The position numbers and the translations under genes were made by a program. Below, in pieces: positions 35,648 to 44,128 of a stretch of 64,000 nucleotides of DNA. Source of the stretch: Saxibacter everestensis (lineage in GTDB: Bacteria; Actinomycetota; Actinomycetes; Actinomycetales; Brevibacteriaceae); assembly GCF_025787225.1 (NCBI RefSeq), contig NZ_CP090958.1, positions 1,455,856-1,519,855 on the forward strand, written 5' to 3'. The notes under the pieces were generated by a model, which saw nothing but the letters and a program-made list of their open reading frames with translations, searched no databases and was not told the origin of the DNA. How positions within the stretch are numbered: position 1 is the stretch's first letter; each line of letters opens with the position of its first letter.

Positions 35648-36594
35648 TGACGCGACGGAATCCGGTGGTGCAGGGCGTATGCCCGGTTCTCGAGACGCCG
35701 TTTTCGGCGGACGGATCAATCGATGAAAGTAGTTTCATCCGACTGGTTGACCATATGGTGAGGAGCGGGGTTCAGAGCGTCATGTTTCCCGGGTTCGCTT
35801 CGGAATTCCACAAACTGACGGACGAGGAGCGACTGCACCTCACCCGCATCCTGCTCCAACGTACGGCCGGCGTACCAGGGTTTACGACCGTGATTTCGAT
35901 ACCGGACCATGCAACCGCCATTGCCGTCGATCGGGCCCGAGAGGCAGTAGCGGGTGGGGCAGGGGCAATCAACGTGCTTCCGCCACACTTTCTGGGACCT
36001 TCGCGCCCGGCCGTGCACGCGCACCTGAGGAGTGTTATCGCGGCAGTGGCGCCGATTCCAGTCATCGTGCAGTTTGCTCCGGCGCAAACAGGAACGGCGC
36101 TGGATGCGAAGGCGCTTTCGGCGTTGGCAGAAGAGGCGCCGAACCTCGTCCAGGTGAAGGTGGAATCTACCCCACCCGGGACCCTTATCAGCGCGCTTGC
36201 AAGCTCTGATCCATCCCTGGGTTCTCTTGTCGGCTACGCAGGCGTGCAACTTCCGGACGCGCTGCGAAGGGGAGCGGACGGCGTGCAGCCGGGCTGCTCC
36301 TTTGTGGAGCTCTATCTGGATATCTGGCGGCTCTGGCATGATGGCCAACATTTGAAGGCCGAGGAGCTACATCGGAGATTGCTCCCTTATGTGTCCTATT
36401 GGATGCAGAGTGTTGAACTCATTATTGCTGCGGAAAAGGAAATATCAGTCCGGCGCGGCATGATCGACTCCGCCTTTTGCCGAGGGCCTGGGCATGGTCT
36501 GGATGCTTTCGAGCTAGCTATGATTAGCGATTTCATGAATGAGTTCGGAGATCGCCTGCGTGACGGTGTCAACACATCTTTCGGAAACAGATAG
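35647..36594 (+). CDS. DapA/NanA-family lyase or dehydratase of sugar-acid catabolism
   Basis: A 315-residue (beta/alpha)8 Schiff-base enzyme. The catalytic Lys is K171 (VQVKVES). The Tyr that normally sits in the YNxPxRTG motif is absent: the segment reads VQFAPAQTG, with Gln142-Phe143 in its place. Because it is coupled to the dehydratase, it most likely acts on a 2-keto-3-deoxy acid, either cleaving it or dehydrating it, as known for 2-keto-3-deoxyarabonate dehydratases of this fold. It is not expected to be the lysine-pathway DapA. Confidence 0.85.
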   Translation: MTRRNPVVQGVCPVLETPFSADGSIDESSFIRLVDHMVRSGVQSVMFPGFASEFHKLTDEERLHLTRILLQRTAGVPGFTTVISIPDHATAIAVDRAREAVAGGAGAINVLPPHFLGPSRPAVHAHLRSVIAAVAPIPVIVQFAPAQTGTALDAKALSALAEEAPNLVQVKVESTPPGTLISALASSDPSLGSLVGYAGVQLPDALRRGADGVQPGCSFVELYLDIWRLWHDGQHLKAEELHRRLLPYVSYWMQSVELIIAAEKEISVRRGMIDSAFCRGPGHGLDAFELAMISDFMNEFGDRLRDGVNTSFGNR

Positions 36595-36642
36595 GCTCAA
36601 TGGACCGGACAGAATCCGGGCCACCAGCCGGGGCAGAAAGAA

Positions 36643-37386
36643 GTGGTCAGATTGATTCGCATTACGGCGCGAGGTTTGCACGGGCAGCTACTAGAGTCCG
36701 TCGGACAGGCGATCGCCATCGGTGAACTCAGCGAAGACCAGCAAATTAGCCCCGAGACTATGGCTGAAGAGGCGAACGTATCCAGGACGGTTGTTCGGGA
36801 AGTGTTGAAGGTCCTCGAAGGCAAGGGCATGGTCGGCGCCAGGCCGCGCACGGGCACCCGGGTCCGGGCAGCGGATGAATGGGATTTGCTCGATCCGGAC
36901 GTTATCAGGTGGCGGGCAGCGGGGCCGGACAAGGCAAAGCAGCTTGATGACCTGATGAAGATCCGAAGCGCGGTCGAGCCTCTGGCTGCGCGAGGTGCGT
37001 GCGAAAATGCAACGGCATCCAATATGACGGCGCTTAACCAGGCCTTGGATGCGATGCAGGCCGCTTCGGCCAACGACGATCCAGACGCCTTCACCGCAGC
37101 CGACGTACGGTTCCACCGTGAGTTGATCCGGTCCGGCGGTAACCTTATCCTTGCCCAGCTTGCCGCGCCCATAGAGGCGGTGCTGCGGGTTCGCCGCGAA
37201 CTCGGCCTGACCCCCGATCGGATCACGGACGAGGCCCTCGACAATCATCGGGCTATCGTCCGAGCTATCTCCGATCGGGACGAGGCGGCTGCCGAGATCG
37301 CCTCTCGCAAAATTGTGGATGTCGCAGGCGCCGAAATTTGGGCTCGTCTGGAATCGGATGAGAAGGTGCCGCGGGCGCAAGCTTAA
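36643..37386 (+). CDS. FadR-type GntR transcriptional regulator
   Basis: A 247-residue repressor-like protein. The winged helix (ISPETMAEEANVSRTVVREVLKVL is split here at residues ~35-58) is followed by an all-helical FCD effector domain with metal/ligand residues (ADVRFHRELI, DNHRAIVRAI). GTG 36643 follows a GAAAGAAG purine stretch. It sits in the catabolic operon and is the natural candidate to bind the AT-rich sites at 38.87 and 39.96 kb. Confidence 0.9.
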   Translation: MVRLIRITARGLHGQLLESVGQAIAIGELSEDQQISPETMAEEANVSRTVVREVLKVLEGKGMVGARPRTGTRVRAADEWDLLDPDVIRWRAAGPDKAKQLDDLMKIRSAVEPLAARGACENATASNMTALNQALDAMQAASANDDPDAFTAADVRFHRELIRSGGNLILAQLAAPIEAVLRVRRELGLTPDRITDEALDNHRAIVRAISDRDEAAAEIASRKIVDVAGAEIWARLESDEKVPRAQA

Positions 37387-37394
37387 AGGCACGT

Positions 37395-37431
37395 GGAACG
37401 GGTGGGTGATCATTGGTCACCCACCCGTTCC
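37395..37431. terminator. Bidirectional hairpin between convergent gntR and MFS genes
   Basis: A perfect 15-bp stem (37395-37409 with 37417-37431) and a seven-base loop lie nine bases past the gntR stop and about 30 bases past the end of the MFS gene. There is no clean T-run on either side, but position and stability fit a shared terminator. Confidence 0.75.
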
Positions 37432-37461
37432 CTGCGTACTAGCTATTTACCGTTCGAAAGA

Positions 37462-38805
37462 TCACTCCACCGTCTCCACATCCCGGGATAGCCGGCCTTC
37501 ACCTGTGAATCGTTTAGACCACAGGGCGACTCCTGCTGCCAGCATCATTGCCACTGCGATAATGACCAGCGGCACCTGGAATGATCCCGTTGCTTCTTTG
37601 ACTGCGCCGATCATCGGTGGCACTGCCACGCCGGCAACGTTTGCGGTGGAGTTGATTAATGCGACGCCGGCAGCTGCCGCGATTCCGGTCATAAAGGCCG
37701 TAGCAGTGCCCCACATCGCAGGTACCGCCGACCAGGCGAGACCGGTGGATAGCGACAGCAGAGTAAAGCCCAGGATGGTCGGCCCCGCCATAACGCTTCC
37801 GATAAGCATCAAGCTTGCGAGTGCCATCGGCACGGCCATATGGAGATGCCTGCGGCCTCGTTTGTCGACACTATGCCCGACCGCAACCATCAGGATGACG
37901 GCGCAAACGTACGGGATCGCCGTAAGTAGCGTCGTCGTCAATGTGTCCGGGTTCCCGAAGGTGCCCTGGATTACCTGGGGCATCCATAAGGTCAAGCCGA
38001 TGCTATTGAAGGAATACAGGAAGAAGAAGCCGGCCAGCAGCAGAACTCCGGGGTTGGACAGCGCGCCGCGGATAGTGAACTTCCGGAGCGAATCTGCAGC
38101 TGCCTGTTCGGCCGCCAGTGTGGCGGAGAGCCATTTGCGGTTCTCGGTCGGGAGCCAGTGCGCGTCCTTGGGCTTATCCGTGAAGTACTTAAGCACGACG
38201 AAGCCGAGGACAACGGCAGGGATTGCTTCTACGATGAACATCCATTTCCACCCTGCGAGGCCCAGCAGGCCGTCGGTGGTCTGCAGAATGAGTCCCGAGA
38301 GCGGTGCTCCGATGACGGTGGCCATGGCCGCCCCGACATAGAACCGACTCATGGCGCGACCGCGGTGGCGGTTGGGGAACCATTGGGCGAGGTAGAAAAT
38401 GATGCCTGGGGTGAATCCGGCTTCTGCAGCGCCGAGGAGCAGGCGGACCGTGTTGAATGATGCCGGCCCGGTAACCAGCGACATGCATCCGGCAATGATG
38501 CCCCAGGTGATCATGATTCGGGCGATCCATACCCTTGCACCGAACCGGTGTAGAGCAAGGTTGCTCGGTATCTCAAAAATGATGTAGGTCACGAAGAACA
38601 GACCAGCGCCCACACCGTACGCTGCCGTGGTCAACCCGATGTCCGCGTTCATCGTCAACGCAGCGATCGACACATTTGATCGGTCGATATAGGCGATCAG
38701 GTAGCAAACGATGATGAGCGGCATCAATCGCCGGCTCACCCGTTTCATCGTGTCCCGTTCCAGCAGACTCGGGGAGGCTTGTCCGGTAGGTGTCTTGTTG
38801 GGCAT
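37462..38805 (-). CDS. MFS transporter, anion:cation symporter (ACS) type
   Basis: A 447-residue permease with twelve hydrophobic helices in two halves. The N-terminal segment YLIAYIDRSNVSIA is characteristic of the ACS family, which imports hexuronates, tartrate, galactonate and similar organic anions. ATG 38805 has AGGAG a short distance upstream. It is divergent from the 2-hydroxyacid dehydrogenase across a predicted operator. Import of the sugar acid consumed by the neighbouring dehydratase is the obvious role. Confidence 0.9.
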   Translation of the reverse strand: MPNKTPTGQASPSLLERDTMKRVSRRLMPLIIVCYLIAYIDRSNVSIAALTMNADIGLTTAAYGVGAGLFFVTYIIFEIPSNLALHRFGARVWIARIMITWGIIAGCMSLVTGPASFNTVRLLLGAAEAGFTPGIIFYLAQWFPNRHRGRAMSRFYVGAAMATVIGAPLSGLILQTTDGLLGLAGWKWMFIVEAIPAVVLGFVVLKYFTDKPKDAHWLPTENRKWLSATLAAEQAAADSLRKFTIRGALSNPGVLLLAGFFFLYSFNSIGLTLWMPQVIQGTFGNPDTLTTTLLTAIPYVCAVILMVAVGHSVDKRGRRHLHMAVPMALASLMLIGSVMAGPTILGFTLLSLSTGLAWSAVPAMWGTATAFMTGIAAAAGVALINSTANVAGVAVPPMIGAVKEATGSFQVPLVIIAVAMMLAAGVALWSKRFTGEGRLSRDVETVE

Positions 38806-38858
38806 GCATATCTCCTGGCGTCGTTGCCGCTAACGTATGGAACATCGTGCTACATACA

Positions 38859-38894
38859 TATAATAGTATTATTAGTCTTAGTGCAGTGTGTCAA
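38859..38894. promoter_or_regulatory. Divergent promoters with operator-like AT-rich palindrome
   Basis: For the minus-strand MFS gene, TTGACA (38894-38889) and TAATAC (38871-38866) are 17 bases apart. For the plus-strand dehydrogenase, TATAAT lies at 38859-38864. Across the -10 sites lies a 13-bp palindrome, ATAATAGTATTAT (38860-38872). Its reverse complement shares TAATAATACTATT with 39963-39975. TAGTATTATTA differs from the FadR-family consensus TNGTNNNACNA at one position. Confidence 0.55.
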
Positions 38895-38956
38895 GGGTCA
38901 CGGCCGGGTCTCACACTTGTGCAGCCGGTGGTTCGAGAAACAGAGGAGATCGTGCG

Positions 38957-39883
38957 ATGCGTGACGCAAAAGAACTTCGGGTGTTCGTAGGCCCGGAACA
39001 GGTGCCCGTCCTTGAAGAGGCTGTGCTTGCAGGGGGAGCCGCGCTGAGCGGACTGCGGGAGGCGGACGCCATCATTTACTACGGCGACGACGACCCCGAG
39101 ACTTTGCGCCAGATGATGCACGACGGAGTTCAGTGGGTCCAGTTGCCGCATGCCGGAATTGAACCGTGGACGGGAGCTGGACTTGTCAGGGAAGCCCCCG
39201 TCTTTACTTGCGCGGCCGGGATGTATGGCGAGGCGGTGGCTGAGCATGCGCTCGCGCTGATGCTTGCGGCCGCTCGGGGACTGGCCACGCATGCCATGGC
39301 GTCCGAGTGGCGAAGTGCGGTCTCCCACTCCTTTGCCGGCAGCACCGTGGCGATCATCGGCGCGGGCGGCATTGGCGCCGCGCTGGCCAGAATCATGGCG
39401 CCATTCAGTATCCAGGTGAATGTGGTGTCGGACCGTCCGGTCGATTTTCCGGTCGTGCGGCGAGTTCCGCGCACTGAGTACCGGAGCATTCTGCATGATG
39501 CCGACTATCTAGTCCTGGCGGCCCCGGCGACGCCGGAAACCGCGAAAATGATATCCACCCAGGAACTTCACCTGATGAAGAAGGATAGCTGGCTCATCAA
39601 CGTGGCTCGCGGAGAGTTGGTTGATACCGGCGCGTTGGTCGACGCGCTGACCAAGGGGGATATCGGAGGCGCAGCGCTCGACGTCACCGATCCGGAACCG
39701 CTCCCGCAAGGGCATCCCCTGTGGGAACTGCCAAACGTACTCATTACCCCGCATTGCGCGAACACGCGCGAATCGTACTGGCGGGGGCTGGCCGAGCGGA
39801 CCCGCAACAACGTCAGGCACATTGTCACTACCGGGGGGTTCGTCGGCCTTGAAGGACGCGTGGTGCCGAGTCGCGGGTACTGA
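38957..39883 (+). CDS. D-isomer-specific 2-hydroxyacid dehydrogenase
   Basis: A 308-residue NAD(P)-dependent enzyme. The nucleotide motif GAGGIGAALA, the substrate Arg in NVARGELVDT, and the catalytic Glu/His region (DPEPLPQGHPLW ... ITPHCANT) are present. ATG 38957 has GAGGAG eight bases upstream. In this cluster it may reduce or oxidise a 2-keto/2-hydroxy acid released from the sugar acid. Homologues include glyoxylate/hydroxypyruvate reductases. Confidence 0.9.
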   Translation: MRDAKELRVFVGPEQVPVLEEAVLAGGAALSGLREADAIIYYGDDDPETLRQMMHDGVQWVQLPHAGIEPWTGAGLVREAPVFTCAAGMYGEAVAEHALALMLAAARGLATHAMASEWRSAVSHSFAGSTVAIIGAGGIGAALARIMAPFSIQVNVVSDRPVDFPVVRRVPRTEYRSILHDADYLVLAAPATPETAKMISTQELHLMKKDSWLINVARGELVDTGALVDALTKGDIGGAALDVTDPEPLPQGHPLWELPNVLITPHCANTRESYWRGLAERTRNNVRHIVTTGGFVGLEGRVVPSRGY

Positions 39884-39943
39884 AAGAAGGACGGCGGTCA
39901 GTGCTAGCTCAGGCCGTGCCCGGGAAATTGCTGCAGAAAATGC

Positions 39944-39979
39944 TTGACAGCAGATAGTCAGATAATAATACTATTGACT
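39944..39979 (+). promoter_or_regulatory. Promoter and operator of the ABC importer operon
   Basis: TTGACA (39944-39949), 16 bases, TAATAC (39966-39971). The TAATAATACTATT word at 39963-39975 equals that in the MFS promoter. It is enclosed by inverted AGTCA (39956-39960) and TGACT (39975-39979). A repressor bound here would cover the -10 box. Confidence 0.55.
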
Positions 39980-40033
39980 TGAGCCCGAATGGGGCCCAAC
40001 GCACGTCCAGTGCGACAGTCACTTGGAGATTCA

Positions 40034-41401
40034 ATGTCGATTCCTGCAAGTTTCTCGCGCAGATCCGCTCTTAAGCTCGGGGTTGCGACCGGATCTGTTT
40101 TCGCAGTTAGTTCATTGCTCGCGGCGTGTTCAGATCCTTCCGAGGGTGGAGGTTCCGCCGCAAATACCGATTCCTGGACCAAAGCCAACATGGACTGGAA
40201 GCAGCAAGCTGGTGCAACCCTGGTGTTCGGCGCCTCCACGCATCAATGGATCACAGCGCTCCAGCCGCATCTGCCCACTTTTGAGTCTTTGACCGGAATC
40301 AAAGTACGGCTTGACGTGGCGGGCGAGGAACAGTTCAACACGAAGCTTCCTGTCGATCTCAACTCCGGCAGTCCGACACCGGATATCTTCATGGTTCCTT
40401 CCTACGGGCAGGCTGTCGGCGCGAAGTGGCTGGAGCCACTCGACGACTTCCTCTCCAACACGAAGCTGACTGACGAGAAGTGGTTCGACGACACTGAGAT
40501 CTTCCAGTCTGCGCGTGACTTCGTGACCTGGAAGGACGGGACGCGGTACGGCATGCCGATAACCGCGGAGGTTCAGACGACCATTTACCGCAGCGACTTG
40601 CTCAAGTCGGCTCCGAAAACGTTCGACGAATTGGAGACTGTGGTTGCGAGGCTCAAGTCGGAAGGAAAGGTGGACGCGGGGATAGCGCTGCGGGGCAAAC
40701 CCACGGCCGGTGCCATAGCTTGGCCCGCCGCCGGTTATGTCTTCTCCTATGGCGGTTACCTGATCGACCCGGACGGCAAAGCCGCGCTGGATAGCCCGGA
40801 GACTGTCGCGGCCGTGCAGCGCTACGCCGATGTGCTCAAAGCCGGCGGCCCAGCCGGAGTCTCCAGCTGGGACTGGCTTGAGATCAACACCGCGATGCAG
40901 CAAGGCCGCGCGGGAATGATGCAGGACTCGACGAATGCGATTCCTGATCTTCGCAATCCGGACAAGTCGACGATCGCCGACAAGTTCGCAGTCGGCGCCT
41001 TTCCTTCGCAGGACGGTCGTAGCAGCCCAAACCTGTGGCACTGGATTGTCGGGCTTAACTCAAAGGGGAAGAACAAGGACGCCGCGTGGCTGTTCCTTCA
41101 ATGGGCAACCAGCAAGCCGACATCGATCCTGCTTTCCACGAATGGCGCGACACCTCCGCGAACGAGCGCCTGGGAGAATCCCTCATTTGCCGAAGGTTTC
41201 GGAAAGGAAGCGGCCGAAACCGTCCTCGGGCAATTGAAGGCGGTGGACTCGAAGCCTATGGTTGCAGCCTGGATGCACCCGAAATGGCCACAGGTTGGTG
41301 ATGCGTTCGCACGCGCCGCGAATACAGCGGTGACGTCCGGCACATCTGCCAAGGACGCTCTTGCGGACGCCCAAAAGGCCGCTGCGCAGGCGCTGGGGTA
41401 G
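40034..41401 (+). CDS. ABC transporter sugar-binding lipoprotein
   Basis: The 455-residue extracellular receptor of a carbohydrate importer. The N-terminus holds a twin-arginine-like SRRSALKLG stretch and a lipobox ending LAAC at about residue 31, so it is probably exported folded and lipid-anchored. The remainder is a type-1 solute-binding fold of the sugar/polyol group. ATG 40034 follows GGAG. Two permease genes follow directly. Confidence 0.92.
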   Translation: MSIPASFSRRSALKLGVATGSVFAVSSLLAACSDPSEGGGSAANTDSWTKANMDWKQQAGATLVFGASTHQWITALQPHLPTFESLTGIKVRLDVAGEEQFNTKLPVDLNSGSPTPDIFMVPSYGQAVGAKWLEPLDDFLSNTKLTDEKWFDDTEIFQSARDFVTWKDGTRYGMPITAEVQTTIYRSDLLKSAPKTFDELETVVARLKSEGKVDAGIALRGKPTAGAIAWPAAGYVFSYGGYLIDPDGKAALDSPETVAAVQRYADVLKAGGPAGVSSWDWLEINTAMQQGRAGMMQDSTNAIPDLRNPDKSTIADKFAVGAFPSQDGRSSPNLWHWIVGLNSKGKNKDAAWLFLQWATSKPTSILLSTNGATPPRTSAWENPSFAEGFGKEAAETVLGQLKAVDSKPMVAAWMHPKWPQVGDAFARAANTAVTSGTSAKDALADAQKAAAQALG

Positions 41402-41405
41402 CTCG

Positions 41406-42332
41406 ATGATTTCTGATGTCGGAGACATCGCGCGTCGTCGAACGCAGCCTCCGCGAATCCGTAGCCAGGAGACCAGCCGAACCCGCGTTCGTCGAGCGAT
41501 GCTCGCGCCCCTGGTCATCTTGCTCCTGCTCTTGACAATTTACCCGACGGTGTACGCCGTCGTTGCAAGCTTGTTCTCCACCAGACAGGGAACCCCGGCC
41601 TTTGTGGGCCTGGGCAACTACATAGAGAAGTTTGGGGATCCAGTCTTCCAGCAGTCGATCGCGATAACGCTGGTCTTCACGATTGCCGCAGTTGGCCTCG
41701 AGCTCGTGCTTGGCCTTGCAGTTGCGCTCGTCCTGTTCGACATGCGTGGTGAGCACCGTTTGATCAGGGCGCTGCTTCTTCTCCCGATGGCGGCGACTCC
41801 CGTTGCCGTGCTCTTCGGCTGGAAAGTCATCCTGGACCCAAGCCTTGGCGTGCTCAACTGGATGATCGGAGATGTCCTCGGATTGGCCAGGCCCGACTGG
41901 CTGGGCACGCCGGGGATGGCGCTCGGCACCCTGATTGGCGTTGACGTGTGGCAGTGGACCCCCTTCGTGATGATCATCCTTTTTGGCGGACTCACCGCCG
42001 TCAGCGGAGAGGTAGTGGAGGCGGCCCTCATCGACGGGGCCGGCTGGTGGACTCGCCTTCGATACGTCATCCTCCCGGCACTGCAGCCATACCTCATGGT
42101 TGCCGTTCTTTTCAGAGGAGTTGACGCTCTCAAGACCTTCGACAGCATTCAGGTCCTGACGGGTGGAGGGCCAGGGAGCTCGACCACGACGATCAACGTT
42201 TACGCCTTCAAGCAAGGTATCCAATTCCTTGATTTTGGATCCGGGAGTGCCGCGGCGATCATCTTGCTAATCGTGGCGATGGCATTCGGTAAATTGGCCA
42301 GTCGCTTTATGGCGAAAGAGGCATACGCATGA
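41406..42332 (+). CDS. ABC transporter permease, first subunit (MalF type)
   Basis: A 308-residue inner-membrane protein with six hydrophobic helices and the EAA loop (EAALIDGAGWWTRLRYVILP) that contacts the ATPase. ATG 41406 lies five bases after the receptor gene stop. The open frame extends upstream to 41361, inside the receptor gene, and that part is rejected. Confidence 0.92.
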   Translation: MISDVGDIARRRTQPPRIRSQETSRTRVRRAMLAPLVILLLLLTIYPTVYAVVASLFSTRQGTPAFVGLGNYIEKFGDPVFQQSIAITLVFTIAAVGLELVLGLAVALVLFDMRGEHRLIRALLLLPMAATPVAVLFGWKVILDPSLGVLNWMIGDVLGLARPDWLGTPGMALGTLIGVDVWQWTPFVMIILFGGLTAVSGEVVEAALIDGAGWWTRLRYVILPALQPYLMVAVLFRGVDALKTFDSIQVLTGGGPGSSTTTINVYAFKQGIQFLDFGSGSAAAIILLIVAMAFGKLASRFMAKEAYA

Positions 42333-43174
42333 GTCAGAATCCTGCTGCTCGATTCATCAGCCCCGGCGGCCGCGCCATCCGGTGGACCTTCATCGGTGTC
42401 GTACTGATCTGGAGCCTGTTTCCGATCTACTGGATCATTCAGCTGAGCCTGAAGCGACCGGTCGATAGCCAGAGCGTTCCGCCCGTATGGTTCTTTCAAC
42501 CCACCTTCGACGCGTTTCGGGACGCCTTCCTTCAAGTGCCGCTGTATACCCAGCTACGCAATAGCCTCACGGTAGCTGTCGCCGCGACCGTCATCGCGCT
42601 CGCCGTGGGGGTGTGCGCGGCCTATGCGCTCACCAAACTGCGGGAAAAACGCAGCAAGGATCTTGAGTTCTGGATACTCTCTACTCGAATGGCTCCGCCG
42701 ATTGCAGTCGCCATCCCGTTCTACCTCACGTTCCGTCAGATAGGCATGCTCGATACGATTCCAGCCCTCGTCGCCGTTCACGTTCTTCTTGTTATCGGTA
42801 TGGTGACCTGGATTTTGATCGAGACATTTCACGGCCTGCCGATCGAACTTCTTGAGGCGGCGAAAGTAGACGGTTGTACCGATTGGACTGCCTTCCGTCG
42901 CGTCATGCTTCCGCTTGCGCGTTCCGGCATGGTCGGTGCCGGCGTGATCTCGTTCCTCTTCTCTTGGAATGAGTTCTTCTTTGCGCTCATTCTCACGAGC
43001 CTCAACGCCAGAACAGGTCCAGTTGGGGTGTTCAACTTCATCGGGTTCCAGGCAATCAACCTCAATGCGCTTGCGGCAGCCTCAACCCTCCTGCTCATCC
43101 CAGCGTTCATCGTGGTCTTCGTTTTCCAGAAACACCTCGTGCGCGGAATGACAATGGGCGCGGTCAAGGGCTAG
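42329..43174 (+). CDS. ABC transporter permease, second subunit (MalG type)
   Basis: A 281-residue partner permease with six helices and the EAA loop EAAKVDGCTDWTAFRRVMLP. Its ATG overlaps the first permease stop by four bases. No ATP-binding subunit is encoded anywhere in the cluster, so the importer must borrow a shared ATPase such as the MsiK type known in actinobacteria. Confidence 0.92.
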   Translation: MSQNPAARFISPGGRAIRWTFIGVVLIWSLFPIYWIIQLSLKRPVDSQSVPPVWFFQPTFDAFRDAFLQVPLYTQLRNSLTVAVAATVIALAVGVCAAYALTKLREKRSKDLEFWILSTRMAPPIAVAIPFYLTFRQIGMLDTIPALVAVHVLLVIGMVTWILIETFHGLPIELLEAAKVDGCTDWTAFRRVMLPLARSGMVGAGVISFLFSWNEFFFALILTSLNARTGPVGVFNFIGFQAINLNALAAASTLLLIPAFIVVFVFQKHLVRGMTMGAVKG

Positions 43175-43239
43175 CTCAAACGTGCAGTACGTAGACCCAA
43201 TGTCGAATTCGCAAACAGAACGATAACGAGGAGATTCCA

Positions 43240-43317
43240 ATGAAGAATTCGCGGTCGACGATGGCCGAGGTTAAGCCATTCGCGGGATCTAATCGCGGAC
43301 GTGGTCTGAGTGCTTGA
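43240..43317 (+). CDS. Possible 25-residue leader ORF coupled to the SDR gene
   Basis: ATG 43240 has a strong GAGGAG site nine bases upstream and opens a 25-codon frame that ends inside the start of the SDR gene, overlapping it by eight bases. The SDR gene has no good ribosome site of its own, so reading this ORF could deliver ribosomes to it. The peptide resembles nothing I know. It may instead be the relic of a longer gene. Confidence 0.35.
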   Translation: MKNSRSTMAEVKPFAGSNRGRGLSA

Positions 43318-44128
43318 CTCTACGGGGCCATGGAATGGGCGAACAGTCGTCGTGACTGGAGCGACCAAAGGAATCGGTCGCGCGACCGCTCTCCTGTTTG
43401 GAAGTAGAGGTGCGCACGTCGTCGTGCACGGCCGTGATCCGGCATCGGCCGAGAGAGTCGTCCGTGAGATCGCGGACGCCGGAGGTCGTGCGTCGATCGT
43501 CCTGGCAGATCTGCGCGAGGCAGAGGCGTGCGAACGGCTGATGGCGGACGTACTGGCAACGACGGAGCGAGTTGACGTGCTGGTCAACAACGCCGGGGCG
43601 AACGTCTTCAAGGGCACTATGAATGCCACGATTGCGGACTGGAACAACTGTCTGGACTTGGACTTGCGAGCAGTGTGGCTGTGCTCGCGGGAGGCTGCGC
43701 GGGGCATGCGCCCCGGCTCGTCGATTGTCAACGTATCTTCCAACCACGCGACATCGACGCTTGAGGGCGTATTTCCCTACAACGTCGCGAAGGCCGGCGT
43801 GAATGCTCTCACCCAGTCCCTTGCAATCGAACTCGCGGATCGCCAGATTCGAGTAAATACGGTCGCTCCGGGCTATATCGACACGCCGATCAATGACAAG
43901 TACTTCGGGACTTTCGCTGATCCGGAAGGCGAGCGGGTGAACGTCGAACGGCTCCACCTCTCTGGTCGGCTTGGCAGGCCGGAAGAGATAGCCCAGGCCA
44001 TCGAGTTCCTTGCCGACAGCGGCCGGTCAGGCTTCACCACCGGAACTGTGATGTCTATTGACGGCGGCCGCTCCACGCTGCTTCAAGACGACTTTCACTT
44101 GAAGGCGACTAACCAGAGGAGAACATGA
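43310..44128 (+). CDS. Short-chain dehydrogenase/reductase (gluconate 5-dehydrogenase-like)
   Basis: A classical SDR of 272 residues: TGATKGIGRA, NNAGAN, Ser in VNVSSNHA, and the catalytic pair YNVAK. Such enzymes in sugar operons oxidise polyols, sugars or keto-sugar acids. GTG 43310 is the likely start. The stop overlaps the ATG of the zinc dehydrogenase gene, which implies coupled expression. Confidence 0.9.
   Translation: MLDSTGPWNGRTVVVTGATKGIGRATALLFGSRGAHVVVHGRDPASAERVVREIADAGGRASIVLADLREAEACERLMADVLATTERVDVLVNNAGANVFKGTMNATIADWNNCLDLDLRAVWLCSREAARGMRPGSSIVNVSSNHATSTLEGVFPYNVAKAGVNALTQSLAIELADRQIRVNTVAPGYIDTPINDKYFGTFADPEGERVNVERLHLSGRLGRPEEIAQAIEFLADSGRSGFTTGTVMSIDGGRSTLLQDDFHLKATNQRRT

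Noticed and set aside
37313-38341. 342-codon plus-strand frame
   Set aside because: Antisense to the MFS transporter gene, whose helices and ACS motif are clear.
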